Positions 29,722 to 38,603 of a stretch of DNA of 41,928 nt are shown piece by piece. Source of the DNA: Multifurca ochricompacta (lineage: Eukaryota; Basidiomycota; Agaricomycetes; Russulales; Russulaceae); contig WTXG01000297.1 of NCBI GenBank assembly GCA_022496185.1, forward strand, positions 1 through 41,928, written 5' to 3'. The notes beneath the pieces are model-generated. The model ran no database searches. It was given only the letters and a program-made list of their open reading frames with translations, and was not told the origin of the DNA. A program made the translations under genes and the position numbers. Each line of letters begins with the position of its first letter. Position 1 is the first letter of the stretch.

Positions 29722-31698
29722 TTAATCATCCCTGGGCGCTTCTGGGTGCCGGGTATGGAACTCCGAGATAAGAACCGGGGCGAAGATATTCCCGGCTGGC
29801 TCCCATGAACTGTCAGAGTCTGGGAATCCTTTCCACTTGACTAGGTAATGCATCTTGCGCCCTCGGCCTTTCTTCACTGAGTCTAGAATGCGCTCCACTT
29901 CCCATTCTGCTTCGCCGTCGATAAGGTCAGGTGAGGGTCTTGGGAAGTTTTCCCCATGAAGGGACGTCTCCTTGTATGGTGTTAGAAGTTTGGCATGGAA
30001 GACAGGATGAATCTTCCATTTGGGCGGCAATCGCAGTTCGTATGACACATCTGACAGCTTCCTTATGACCTGGAAGGGTCCGTGGCGTCGGGGCACTAGT
30101 TTAGCGGTGGGGTGCGATGTGTGAATATTTCTCCCCTCGAGCCAGACCCAGTCATTGGGTTGATAAGGTGTGAACGTGCTTGGCTGCGCAGCTAGGGCCT
30201 GCTGTGCTTTCGCTAGATTTTCATTGGCTGATTGTCGTAAGTCTTCCCATTGGCGCATTCGTTGGGTCACCGAAGGGACGTTGGTGGGCTTATCCGTCCA
30301 CGTGGTACGCGGGGTCCAGCCCATGATAAGGGAGAAAGGGGTAGCCTTTGTCGTTCCATTGGGCCATGAGTTGTGTGCAAACTCCGCAGTTGACAGCCAT
30401 TCTGCCCAGTCGCTTTGTCGTTCATTACACCAGAACCGAAGATACTGCTCCAACCATTGGTTCGTCCGTTCAGACTGTCCATCTGTCTGTGGATGGTAGG
30501 CCGTGGAGATGTTCTGTACAATGCCCAGTGTTTTACACAGGGCTCTGGCAAATGTGGATGTAAATCTGGTATCTCTGTCGGATATGATTTTTTTGGGGAG
30601 ACCATAATGTCGGTATACGTGATCCAGGTACAGTCTTGCCACTCCTTCTGCTGTGATTGTCTCATGACAGGGTATGAACAGGGCCGCCTTGGAACAATCA
30701 TGGTCGGTGATCGTAAGGATGGTATCAAAGCCCAGTGACTCAGGTAGTTTAACAATGAAGTCCATCGCAATGGTTTGGAAAGGGGTCGACGATATGGGGG
30801 TAATAGGTTGTATTGGCGGGACTTTTGGGTGTGTGTTCACTTTGTTTGCTTGACATGCGGCACATCCCTGCACGTAACTTTCAACGTCCTTTTTCATGTT
30901 GGGCCACCAGTAGTCGCGTTTGGCAAGGGCATAGGTGTTGGCAATGCCTGGGTGGCCAGCGGAGGGAAGGTCGTGGTGAAAATGGATCACCCCCCTCTTA
31001 ATGTTGTCGCCACCGGTGACAACGAGTCGATCCCCATCTTTCCACCAAAGGCCGTTTAGTTCTTTCAAATTGTGCGCATCGGCCCATGAGCGGCATAGTT
31101 CCTGGTTCATGTTCTGTGACACTTGTGCCCACAGGTCCATGTCATGAAGGCTGACTACAGCGGTCTTCGCAAACACTTCCTCAGGGAGAACAATAATGTC
31201 ATTATTGTCATCCTCTCCGGTATGCATATCCGGCCTTCGTGACAACGCATCTGCTCTCGCATTTTGACTTCCTGCGATGTGTTTTAGGGTGAAATTGTAC
31301 TCTTCGAGCTCCAAGACCTCTCGCGCTATGCGTCGGCTGATTTTATGGGGTTCCTTCCAATACAACAAGTTGGAATGATCAGTATAGATGATAGTTTGAT
31401 GGGGGGTTCCTGCTAGGTAAGGCCTCCAGTGTCGTAAAGCCTTAATAATGGCTAGGAGCTCTCTGTCCCAAATATCATAATTTCGTTCCGCCGGCGAGAA
31501 AGTCTCAGAGTAATATGCCACTGGGTGGAGTGTCTGCGTGGCATCTCTTTGGTACAGTACTGCTCCATTCGCGAAGTGAGAAGCGTCTACTTCCAGTTCA
31601 AAGGGGCGGCTCAGGTCGGGTTGAATGAGTACTGGCTCCGAGCCGACAATGTCTCTGATCTGCTCAAATGCCTGCTTCTGTGCGGCCCCCAATGCCAT
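29722..31698 (-). CDS. gypsy-2 RNase H, integrase and chromodomain
   Basis: A frame of 658 codons. RNase H has LEVDASHFANGAVLYQ, WDRELLAII and TDHSNLLYW. Integrase has an HHCC zinc site (HFHHDLPSAGHPG to CAACQAN), then catalytic Asp in AMDFIVKLP, Asp in ISDRDTRFTS and Glu in TDGQSERTNQW. The C-terminal module YLVKWKGFPDSDSSWEP is a chromodomain that in chromoviruses binds modified histones and directs integration. The stop TAA is at 29722-29724. The N-terminal Met is not a true start: the frame is continuous with RT (31724-32788 region) if one G is restored near 31685-31690, so this is the C-terminal part of Pol. Confidence 0.93.
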   Translation of the reverse strand: MALGAAQKQAFEQIRDIVGSEPVLIQPDLSRPFELEVDASHFANGAVLYQRDATQTLHPVAYYSETFSPAERNYDIWDRELLAIIKALRHWRPYLAGTPHQTIIYTDHSNLLYWKEPHKISRRIAREVLELEEYNFTLKHIAGSQNARADALSRRPDMHTGEDDNNDIIVLPEEVFAKTAVVSLHDMDLWAQVSQNMNQELCRSWADAHNLKELNGLWWKDGDRLVVTGGDNIKRGVIHFHHDLPSAGHPGIANTYALAKRDYWWPNMKKDVESYVQGCAACQANKVNTHPKVPPIQPITPISSTPFQTIAMDFIVKLPESLGFDTILTITDHDCSKAALFIPCHETITAEGVARLYLDHVYRHYGLPKKIISDRDTRFTSTFARALCKTLGIVQNISTAYHPQTDGQSERTNQWLEQYLRFWCNERQSDWAEWLSTAEFAHNSWPNGTTKATPFSLIMGWTPRTTWTDKPTNVPSVTQRMRQWEDLRQSANENLAKAQQALAAQPSTFTPYQPNDWVWLEGRNIHTSHPTAKLVPRRHGPFQVIRKLSDVSYELRLPPKWKIHPVFHAKLLTPYKETSLHGENFPRPSPDLIDGEAEWEVERILDSVKKGRGRKMHYLVKWKGFPDSDSSWEPAGNIFAPVLISEFHTRHPEAPRDD

Positions 31699-31723
31699 GG
31701 TACGTCCTTCTTTAAGAGATCAT

Positions 31724-32805
31724 TCAATGGTCGTGCAACGCCGGAAAATCCCTTGACAAAACGTCGGTAGAAGTTACAGAATCCAATGAATGATCGGACG
31801 TCTCTGACACAGGTCGGTACAGGCCATTCTCGAATTCCTTGCACTTTGATGGGGTCCATGCGTACTTGTCCTCCTCTAGAATGACTCCCAGGTATTCGAC
31901 GCTCCGTTGTTCAAAGGAGCACTTGGCTGGTTTAAGGTATAAGTCGTGTTCCTGTAGGATGTCTAGCACCTGGTGTACTCGTTGTCGGTGATGGTCTAGG
32001 TTGTCTGAGGTGGCTACAAGGATGTCGTCCATATAGACCACGACCTCACCAGTAAGAATAAGGTCGCGGAATATATGGTTCATCATGGACTGAAACGTTG
32101 CCGGTGAATTTGTAAGGCCAAAGAACATGACATTCGGCTCAAACAGCCCTTGATTTGTCTTGAATGCCGCTTTACATTGGTTGCCTTCTTTGATCCTGAC
32201 ATTGTTGTAGCCCCATCGTACATCCATCTTTGAGAAGAGGGACTTGTCCCTCATGGTGTCAATGAGTTCGGAAATCAGTGGCAGGGGGTAGGCATTCTTT
32301 ACAGTGTACGCATTGATCTTTCGGTAATCCTGGACAGGCCGCAGTTTGCCATCCTTCTTTTTGATGAAGAAGAAGGGCGAGGCATACTGCGACTTAGATG
32401 GGCGAATGTATCCTTTGGCTAGATGTTCTTCCAGGAATTCCGTAAGTGCAGCTTGTTCAGACTGGGATAGAGGGTAGATTTTACAGTCTATGGCGGCCAG
32501 TGTGTCAGGGAGAAGGTCAATGGCGTGATCCCATGGTCGCTCTGGAGGAAAACGGTGTGACTCCTCCTCGGAGAATACCTTCCAATGTCGCTGGTAAACA
32601 TCCGGCACTACCTTGTGATAGGTTTTCTCAGTCTGTCCCTGTACCGCCTTCTGGGCCAACTCCGATGCTTTGGTGATGTAACAGTAGCCGGGGTCTTCCT
32701 CTGTACACACAGCCTTTATTACTGGATGCCGGATCGCATAATTGTACCCTAGTGACGTAATAATTGTTGGGTATGAGTCTTTGTCCATGGTTGCGTCAGC
32801 CCAGT
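31724..32805 (-). pseudogene. gypsy-2 protease-RT linker and reverse transcriptase, frameshifted
   Basis: RT motifs are complete: LRPVQDYRKIN, SKMDVRWGYNNVRI, FFGLTNSPATFQ and the catalytic VVYMDDILVA, then KPAKCSFEQRSVEYLG. One base is missing near 31865 (DKYAWTPSK in place of DKVRMDPIKV), after which the true frame runs at 31611-31859 as GIREWPVPTCVRDVRSFIGF. Another loss near 31685-31690 separates it from RNase H. The nonsense-free body and intact motifs indicate an otherwise recent gene. It is needed to copy element RNA to DNA. Confidence 0.87.
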
Positions 32806-33203
32806 TTATCTTTGGTTCGAAGGCTGCAAGCCACGGGTACCCAAGATAAGGTCCTCATCTCCCAGGTCTGTGATCAGGAAGCGAATGGTCTTTGTTATTT
32901 CCCCAACCTGGACTTGTAGATCTGTGTAGTGGGTGATCTTGCCCGCATGATTGGCCGTTCCATTGATATTCCAAATATTTTTTTCTTGGGGAAGTTCCAG
33001 TCTTCCCAGGCCCATTGTTTTAATCAGTCGCGGGTGAATGAAGTTGTCTGTGGCTCCAGAGTCCACTAATATATCTCGGTCGGCCGTCCTCTGTGTAGTT
33101 TCAAAATGGACTGGTATTTTTAATGACTTGAATCGACTAGCATACACAGAGGTGACATGGAGTGCTCGTGCCCAGGCCGATGGGTTTGAGCCTAACAAAA
33201 ATC
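32806..33203 (-). CDS. gypsy-2 aspartic protease
   Basis: The frame contains the retropepsin active-site motif VDSGATDNFIHP and downstream FLITDLGDEDLILG, expected to cleave Gag-Pol in the particle. It begins by -1 overlap with the nucleocapsid frame at GGATTTT (33198-33204 on this strand). It ends early in LGTRGLQ, where gypsy-1 reads EYPWLAAF, because one base is missing from the G run near 32837-32840. Downstream sequence continues the protein in the RT frame. Confidence 0.83.
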
Positions 33204-33582
33204 CTTCTTTGTAAATGCCTTCTCTACTAAGATGGCGCGCACTTCTTCACTCTCCTTCATCATACTAGCCCATATATCCTGAGCCTTCTCTTCTTTTGAT
33301 CGTTTGTCCGCAGTGGGTGGGTTATTATGAACAGGAGCCTCGGCTGTGGTGGTTGCAGCTGCGACGCGTACCCCTTTCTTTGGACAGTCCCGGGACATAT
33401 GCCCTAGTGCTCTACAGCGGAAGCACCGCCCTTCTTTCATCAACTTTGCCGTTCATCTTCGTGAGCGCTGCCCGGGCTGGGCACGATCTGCAGAGGTGTC
33501 CATGGCGTTTGGATCCCTCTGGGCATGCTGGGCAGGTTTCACTCCGAAAGCCGCTTTCCATTGGTCTCGCGTCTTTCCCTTT
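33192..33582 (-). pseudogene. gypsy-2 nucleocapsid zinc knuckle
   Basis: From the -1 switch at 33578-33584 the frame reads TRDQWKAAFGVKP as in gypsy-1. It loses phase through three single-base gaps between about 33450 and 33490, and returns in the same frame with MKEGRCFRCRALGHMSRDC, one CX2CX4HX4C knuckle. The last 83 codons (33192-33443) are intact and end TGTTAG just after the GGATTTT motif. Confidence 0.75.
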
Positions 33583-34701
33583 TAGTATCAACTCCAAAGC
33601 GCGTTTGGAAGTCAAGGTAGTCTTGTTGTTGTCGTCGGGCGGCGTCGACCCAAGTGTCCCAGTCATGGGGGTGGTGGAACTGGATTATGTTTTTGACCAG
33701 GGGATTGGGCAACCCTTGTGAGAAGAGGTCCAATGTGGCCTCCTCATCTGTGTCATAGCCAGCCCTATTCGCGAGACTTCTGAATTTAGCGACGTATGCA
33801 TCCAATTCTCCCTTCTCCATCCTAAGGGACTTGAGTTCTCGGGCTGCCTTCTGCTTGGCCTGCCCATCCGTGAAGGCATCCTTAAACCGTTCCACGATGG
33901 TCTCCCAAAGACCTTCACTCGTGGTACGATGCCCACTCTCAACTTGTTTGTTCAGCCATTCCAGCTGCTCCATGGTCCAGTCGTCAACCGCATCCCCTCG
34001 GATCAGAGAGAGGAACAAATTGGCCCGTTGAAATGGGTTAACAATTTGTGGGACATCATGGTTGAAGTTCTTAAAGGTCGTGAACTCCAGCATGAATTTT
34101 TTGCTCTGTGAGCGGTCCCCAGTAAATGTCTGGGGAAGCACTCCTGACAATCGTCCGGATGGGGGAGGGATATTTGGTGGTGCCGCCACTGGGGCTGGTG
34201 GGGTGGGATCTGGAAGCTGAGCGGCGATGGTAGACATGAGTGGAAAGGATGGGGTGATGGTATCTGCAGATCGTATCGATATCTGGGGGGTTGTCAAAGC
34301 AGGGGCTCTGAACGTGACAACTTTATGTGCAACCGGAGACGTAGTCGCTGCTAATGCCGGTGCTTCTTCTTCGCTGGGTTCTTCTACGTACTCCTCTGGT
34401 TCGGAGTCCGTGACAATGGCCGGGGATTTTCTCTCCACGGGCCTAGTCCAAATTCAGGTGGGGCGGGTCCTGTGGTGACCCAAGAGTGTCGAGTTTCCGA
34501 GTATCGGATACAATACCAGACTCTCTTTTCGTCGTCGTATTCTACCGGTTGGTATCTTCCATCGTGATAGACGTAGTATCCAAACTCGGATTCAAAATCC
34601 TTCCAGGCGGCAGAGCCAAGTACTTGCTGTGAAAGATTATTCTCGTCTCTGCGTTCGATGAGTTCTTCCCAGAAGAGGGTCTGACTGCGGCTGGAAGCCA
34701 C
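33539..34701 (-). pseudogene. gypsy-2 gag (N-terminal domain and capsid), one frameshift
   Basis: The frame opens after the primer-binding site with a GTG (34701-34699) in the context ACAGTGG. No in-frame ATG occurs before about residue 150, yet these residues are conserved with gypsy-1 (NLSQQVLGSAAWKDFE, HSWVTTGPAPPE). One base is missing in the C run read at 34421-34425; gypsy-1 is continuous there. The capsid domain follows (FTGDRSQSKKFMLEFTTFKN, WTMEQLEWLN, GLPNPLVKNI). Gag builds the virus-like particle. Confidence 0.83.
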
Positions 34702-34707
34702 TGTGAG

Positions 34708-34718
34708 AGACTCGACTT
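34708..34718 (-). promoter_or_regulatory. gypsy-2 self-priming primer-binding site
   Basis: AAGTCGAGTCT on the minus strand, two bases after the 5' LTR, is a perfect reverse complement of AGACTCGACTT (34952 to 34942 on the minus strand of the 5' LTR). That segment lies 34 bases downstream of the TATATAAG box, where transcription should start. It does not begin with TGG as typical tRNA-primed sites do. Confidence 0.75.
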
Positions 34719-34720
34719 GA

Positions 34721-35292
34721 TGTTACATCCGGTGTGAGACGTCCTGCACGACTTGTGCAACAGCTTCGTACGTGTATTCAGATAAGAGGCCAATAGGGCT
34801 TCTTGGAGTTCAGGTGGATGAGTCAAAGTCAAAGGGGCTGTTCCCTAGTGACAATGTTAAGCGGGAAGTGCCTAAAGCACTGAGATGGTCGAGTCAAAGG
34901 TTCAAGGGGAAGTCCAGAAGACAAACACCAATGTATTCAATAAGTCGAGTCTGAGGTCTACAGGGTAGCTACAGTGGACTTATATACGTAATTCAGCGAG
35001 CGTCTACGAGATAAGAACGTGGAGTCAGGTGGGCCCGAATATCCGAAAGCGGAGGGCGTAGAGCCGAGCTTCTGATAGGGTATTAAGTAAGTGTCCGGTC
35101 GTACGATAAGGAGATAAGTGATAACAAAGATAAGGACAGGTAAACATAGACAAACAAGGAGGTCACGGGGAGGGACGAAGGGCATGTGACGGATCCCACG
35201 ATGGAGACGTGATCTGGTAATGGAGTGTGGGCGGTAGAGAGGGGTCGTCGTTGGGCAAGAAAAGAATGCGGGCGAAGACGGGGTTCGTAACA
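34721..35292 (-). repeat. 5' LTR and promoter of gypsy-2
   Basis: 572 bp, TGTTACGAACCC to CCGGATGTAACA on the minus strand. TATATAAG is at 34986-34979, and the predicted RNA start AGACTCGACTT runs from 34952. The U5 part leads directly into the primer-binding site. Confidence 0.93.
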
Positions 35293-35316
35293 CAGAAGGC
35301 CAAAGCAGTGGCCAGG

Positions 35317-35706
35317 TGTCACAACCTACCCAGTGTACATGACCAATGGCAAGATGTGGGGAACACAACAGAGATGACAGCTGTGCAGGACTTGGAAGAG
35401 TAGTGCTGGCTTAGTCATGATGTCCCACACAGAAGCCTGATGACGAATATGGCATGAGGTACAGAAGCAGATCATGTGACAGTAAGGTTTGATGCCTCAT
35501 GTACAGAAGGACCCTGAACCTTAGTTGATGTGGGAAGACGGTGGCACTGGTTCTGATGGAAGGTTCCATAGTCACACATCTAGAACCACAGGCACCTAGA
35601 TAGACAGATAAGAACCCTGATGACTAAGCTAGTCCAGCATGTATATATACCCTAGCTAGTCTTGCTCAGATGGTTCCCCATCTTGAGCTTTTGTGTCAAT
35701 CAGAAG
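35317..35706 (+). mobile_element. LTR-D, 3' truncated at an inserted LTR
   Basis: Collinear with 14325-14700 (TGTCACAACCTACCCAG, GGTTTGATGCCTCATGTACA, TATATATA box near 35643). It is cut at 35707 by an LTR-B start. The remainder is expected to the right of the window, beyond copia-B. The 24 bases before it belong to the gypsy-2 target DNA. Confidence 0.78.
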
Positions 35707-35746
35707 TGTAATGCCTGGTGTGGGCATTCAGCATGACATGTGATGA
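35707..35746 (-). mobile_element. First 40 bases of an LTR-B copy
   Basis: TGTAATGCCTGG followed by a CATTCAGCATGA stretch matches the terminus of the gypsy-1 LTR at 9777. It is cut at about 35747 by LTR-E. Confidence 0.6.
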
Positions 35747-36169
35747 TGTGACACTTTCTTGCTAGTATTTTGCATTTTCTCTCTTTTTCTGTCTTCTATG
35801 TCCCTTTCTTTCACTGTATACCTTATCAGATCCACTTATCTGATGGCCATAGTCTGGACAGGGGACTCAACTCCCATGTCATCTGATTGATGATCTCATA
35901 GCTGATGTCATAGACCTTGTGACCCTAGTATGATCTCATAGTTGATGTCATGACCATTGTGACTTAATATGATATCATTTGTACAAGACTCTAGACTATG
36001 ACTTCATAGTAGCTACATTGTATTTAAGGACTACAATAAATCCAAGGACAGACCAAGTCTGTTCTCCTTGTACCAATCAAAGGTCCTTAGGAAGTCCCTT
36101 CAGCCCTCTTCCAAGATGTGACTTGAGAGGGTTTGGCTCACCAGTAACTCCAGCAAAGGCTCTTGCCTT
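35747..36169 (+). mobile_element. LTR-E, cut by the copia-B insertion
   Basis: Resembles LTR-E at 13148 and 15211 (start TGTGACAC, promoter-like TATTTAAGG near 36020, then GACAGACCAAGTCTGTTCTC). Its end is replaced by the copia-B 3' LTR. GCCTT at 36165-36169 is the predicted TSD, with the other copy beyond the copia-B 5' LTR outside the window. Confidence 0.7.
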
Positions 36170-36672
36170 TGTGAAACAGGCATGAGGCGCAGCATACTGA
36201 CTGTAAGGTTAGCGGGTTAAGCTAGACAAAGACAAATTGCTTCAGAGGTAGAAGAAACTCTATAATACTATACTACTGACCTAGACAAAGACAAATTCTA
36301 TATACTAGAGTTAGTCTCAAGGTATGATAGATAGTAAAGTAGGAACTTACGCTTCAGAGGTAGAAGAAACTCTGAAGTGTAAGAGACGAAACAGACACCC
36401 TTATATACATTTCCAAGGGATGGTCTGTGCACTGGGAATAAGTCCACAAGTGCCGGACAAAGTCCAAACAACAAACAGAGGGAGAAAGGCCATTGGCCAC
36501 TACAGGAACCACATGTTACATGGTGCATCAGTCAGCTACTGTGGAATGTGAGAAAGAAAGTAATAATGATAATGTAAATAGTCTGAAACTCCGGTATCTA
36601 ATCTAATCTACAAAGTAGCTAATCTAATCACCTGATGCCTGAAGCATCACCGAACATCTCCTGTGTTCAACA
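36170..36672 (-). mobile_element. 3' LTR of copia-B (LTR-A)
   Basis: The 503-bp LTR (TGTTGAACACAG to CTGTTTCACA on the minus strand) directly follows the polypurine tract ATGGAGGGA (36681 to 36673). TATATAAGG is near 36404 and the hairpin is at 36346-36383. It identifies the solo LTR-A copies in this window as scars of the copia-B family. Confidence 0.92.
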
Positions 36673-36925
36673 TCCCTCCATGCTGAAGGCATCTGGTCAT
36701 GGATGGGAAATGAGTTGGATGAGCACACCGTCATCACAGTTGAATGAGCATATCGCCAGCCAGAGATCCAACTTCTCTAACTCTTTGTGAGTTTTGCATA
36801 CGAGTTGTAGATTCGCTTATGCAACTCTACACACCTCTTGCGTCACTCTTGAGGTCGAGAACGTGCTCATGTGGCATGGTGGGAAAGTGAAACTGGTATT
36901 CAAAGTCTCCAAATTCCAGCTCTTC
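36673..36925 (-). other. copia-B 3' untranslated region
   Basis: Non-coding sequence between the polyprotein stop and the 3' LTR, similar to 6745-6950 of copia-A near the LTR. Only the polypurine tract at its end is recognised. Confidence 0.65.
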
Positions 36926-37564
36926 TCATTCCAGCATAAGTCCAAGTCCATTTACCATGGTTTCAAACGATGCTCTTGGTAGAGACTTAGTGAAGCCATC
37001 TGCCAGCATCTCACCTGTGGGGGTGCGCACTAACTCAATTATGTGCGATTCAATGTACCCCCTAATGGCATGGTACTTGATCGGAATATGCTTTGACCGC
37101 CTTCCTGTGACTGGGTTTAATGCCAAATCTACAGCACCCTTATTGTCACAGTGGAGTAGTATAGGGGAGGATACCTCATACCCTAGTTCCTCCATAAAAG
37201 TCCTATACCATGCTGCCTGATTTGCAGCCTCAGAGAGGCTCATATATTCGGCTTCAGTGGTGGACTGTGCTACTGTCTTCTGTTTTCTGGAACACCATGA
37301 AATGGCACCATTTGCCAAGAAAAACACGTAGCCTGAAGTAGAGCGGCAGTCCTCTTGATCTCCCCATGAGGAATCTGCAAAGCCATGAAGGCCACTCTCC
37401 CCATTCCCTCCAGAATACCGCAACTTGCAGTCTTTTGTACTGTTAAGATACTTCAAGACATACTTTGCAAGTCGCATGTGATCTTGAGAGGGGTTGGAAG
37501 CGTATTGACTAAGGCACGCCACAGCAAAACTGATATCGGGTCTGCTTCCAATCTGCACCCATAG
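36926..37564 (-). pseudogene. copia-B RNase H and polyprotein end
   Basis: The end of the RT connection and RNase H: WVQIGSRPDISFAVACLSQY, HGFADSSWGDQEDCRSTS, STTEAEYMSLSEAANQAAWY, HCDNKGAVDLALNP and MLADGFTKSLP. It is very close to copia-A. The frame is open and ends at 36926. It is split from the rest of pol by a solo LTR at 37565; removing the LTR and one TSD copy (595 bases) restores a common frame. Confidence 0.88.
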
Positions 37565-38154
37565 TGTTACACCCGGTGCAGGATGTTCCACACGACTTGT
37601 GTGACAGCGTTCGTTTGTGATCAGATAAGAGATCAATAAGATCCCTTGGAGTTATGCGGGAAGAGTCAAAGTCAAAGAGGCTGTGCTCTAAGACAATGTT
37701 GAGCAGAAAGTACCAGAAGTACTGAGACAATCGAGGTGAGACCTTCAAAGGAGCGTCCAGAAGACAAGCACTGATGTATTCAATAAGTCGAGTCTGAGGT
37801 CTACAGAGTAGCTACAGCGGACTTATATACGTAATCTAGTGGGCATTTATGAGATAAGATATCGGAGTCAAGTGGGCCCAAATATACGGAAGCGGAGGGC
37901 ATAAAGCCTGGCTTCTGATAGGGTATTAAGTAAGTGTCTGGTCGTAACGATAATGAGATAAGAGATAACAAGATAAGAGTCAAACATAGGCAAACAACAG
38001 GTCAACAAGTACCATCAGAGTCACGGGGACGGAAGAAGAGCACGGGATGGGTCCCAGGATGGAGACGTGATCAGGAAGTGTAAGGTGGGCGGTAGAGACG
38101 GGTCATCATTGGGAAGAGTGAAGAAAACAGGGGCGGACAGCAGGGATTGTAACA
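37565..38154 (-). mobile_element. Solo LTR-B (variant 2) in copia-B
   Basis: The 590-bp LTR (TGTTACAATCCC to CCGGGTGTAACA on the minus strand) has TSD CATAG (37560-37564 and 38155-38159). It is closely similar to the copy at 17618-18207, with the same length and 3' half, so these are recent sisters. Confidence 0.93.
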
Positions 38155-38159
38155 CATAG

Positions 38160-38603
38160 CAGAGACCCCATCAGCTGTTGGTACTTCTTTATCTCAGAAG
38201 TAGATGCCTGGCCTTCAAACTTGACCAGATGTACATCAGCACCAGAGGGAAGAGGAGTATATACTCGGTTGGAATCCCTCATCCCAAACTTCTCAATAAT
38301 AGATAAAACATAGGCTGCTTGATCAATTTCCAGCGTCTTATTAGGACAATCCCTGGTGATGTTAACTCCAAGGTATGACTGGATTTCTCCCAAGTCAGTC
38401 ATCTCATATCGACTAGATAGAGACGACTTCAGCCATGTTATTCTATCATTGGAAGACCCAAGTATAGTAATGTCATCTACATAGAGAATGACATAAAGTG
38501 AATCATCCCCCTCCTTTTGATGAAACACATATACTCCTGCATCAGAGTACGTCCGAGTAAAGCCCAGTTCATTAAGAACTGCATGAAACTGTAAATTCCA
38601 TGC
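38160..38603 (-). pseudogene. copia-B RT, C-terminal part
   Basis: The part of RT downstream of a TGA at 38604-38606, in the same frame as the upstream pol. It contains the catalytic YVDDITILGSSNDRI and QSYLGVNITRD, and YVLSIIEKFGMRDSN. It ends at the inserted LTR. Apart from the TGA there is no defect. Confidence 0.87.

Larger units (their letters stand above)
27840..35292 (-). mobile_element. gypsy-2: complete Ty3/gypsy chromovirus
   Basis: The 7.45-kb element has LTRs at both ends and the TSD CAGAA (27835-27839 and 35293-35297). Element order: 5' LTR (34721-35292), self-priming PBS, gag, nucleocapsid, protease, RT, RNase H, integrase with chromodomain, an extra zinc-knuckle ORF3, polypurine tract, 3' LTR (27840-28412). 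The LTRs differ by five substitutions, all CpG transitions, plus one base in an A run, so insertion is recent. Several one-base deletions, mostly in G or C runs, split gag-pol. These may be assembly errors or real lesions. Confidence 0.95.

Noticed and set aside
34542..34832. Frame starting with ATG in U5 of the gypsy-2 LTR and crossing the PBS
   Set aside because: It is out of phase with the conserved gag N-terminus and its gag-side translation is not conserved in gypsy-1. It was considered as a gag start and dropped.
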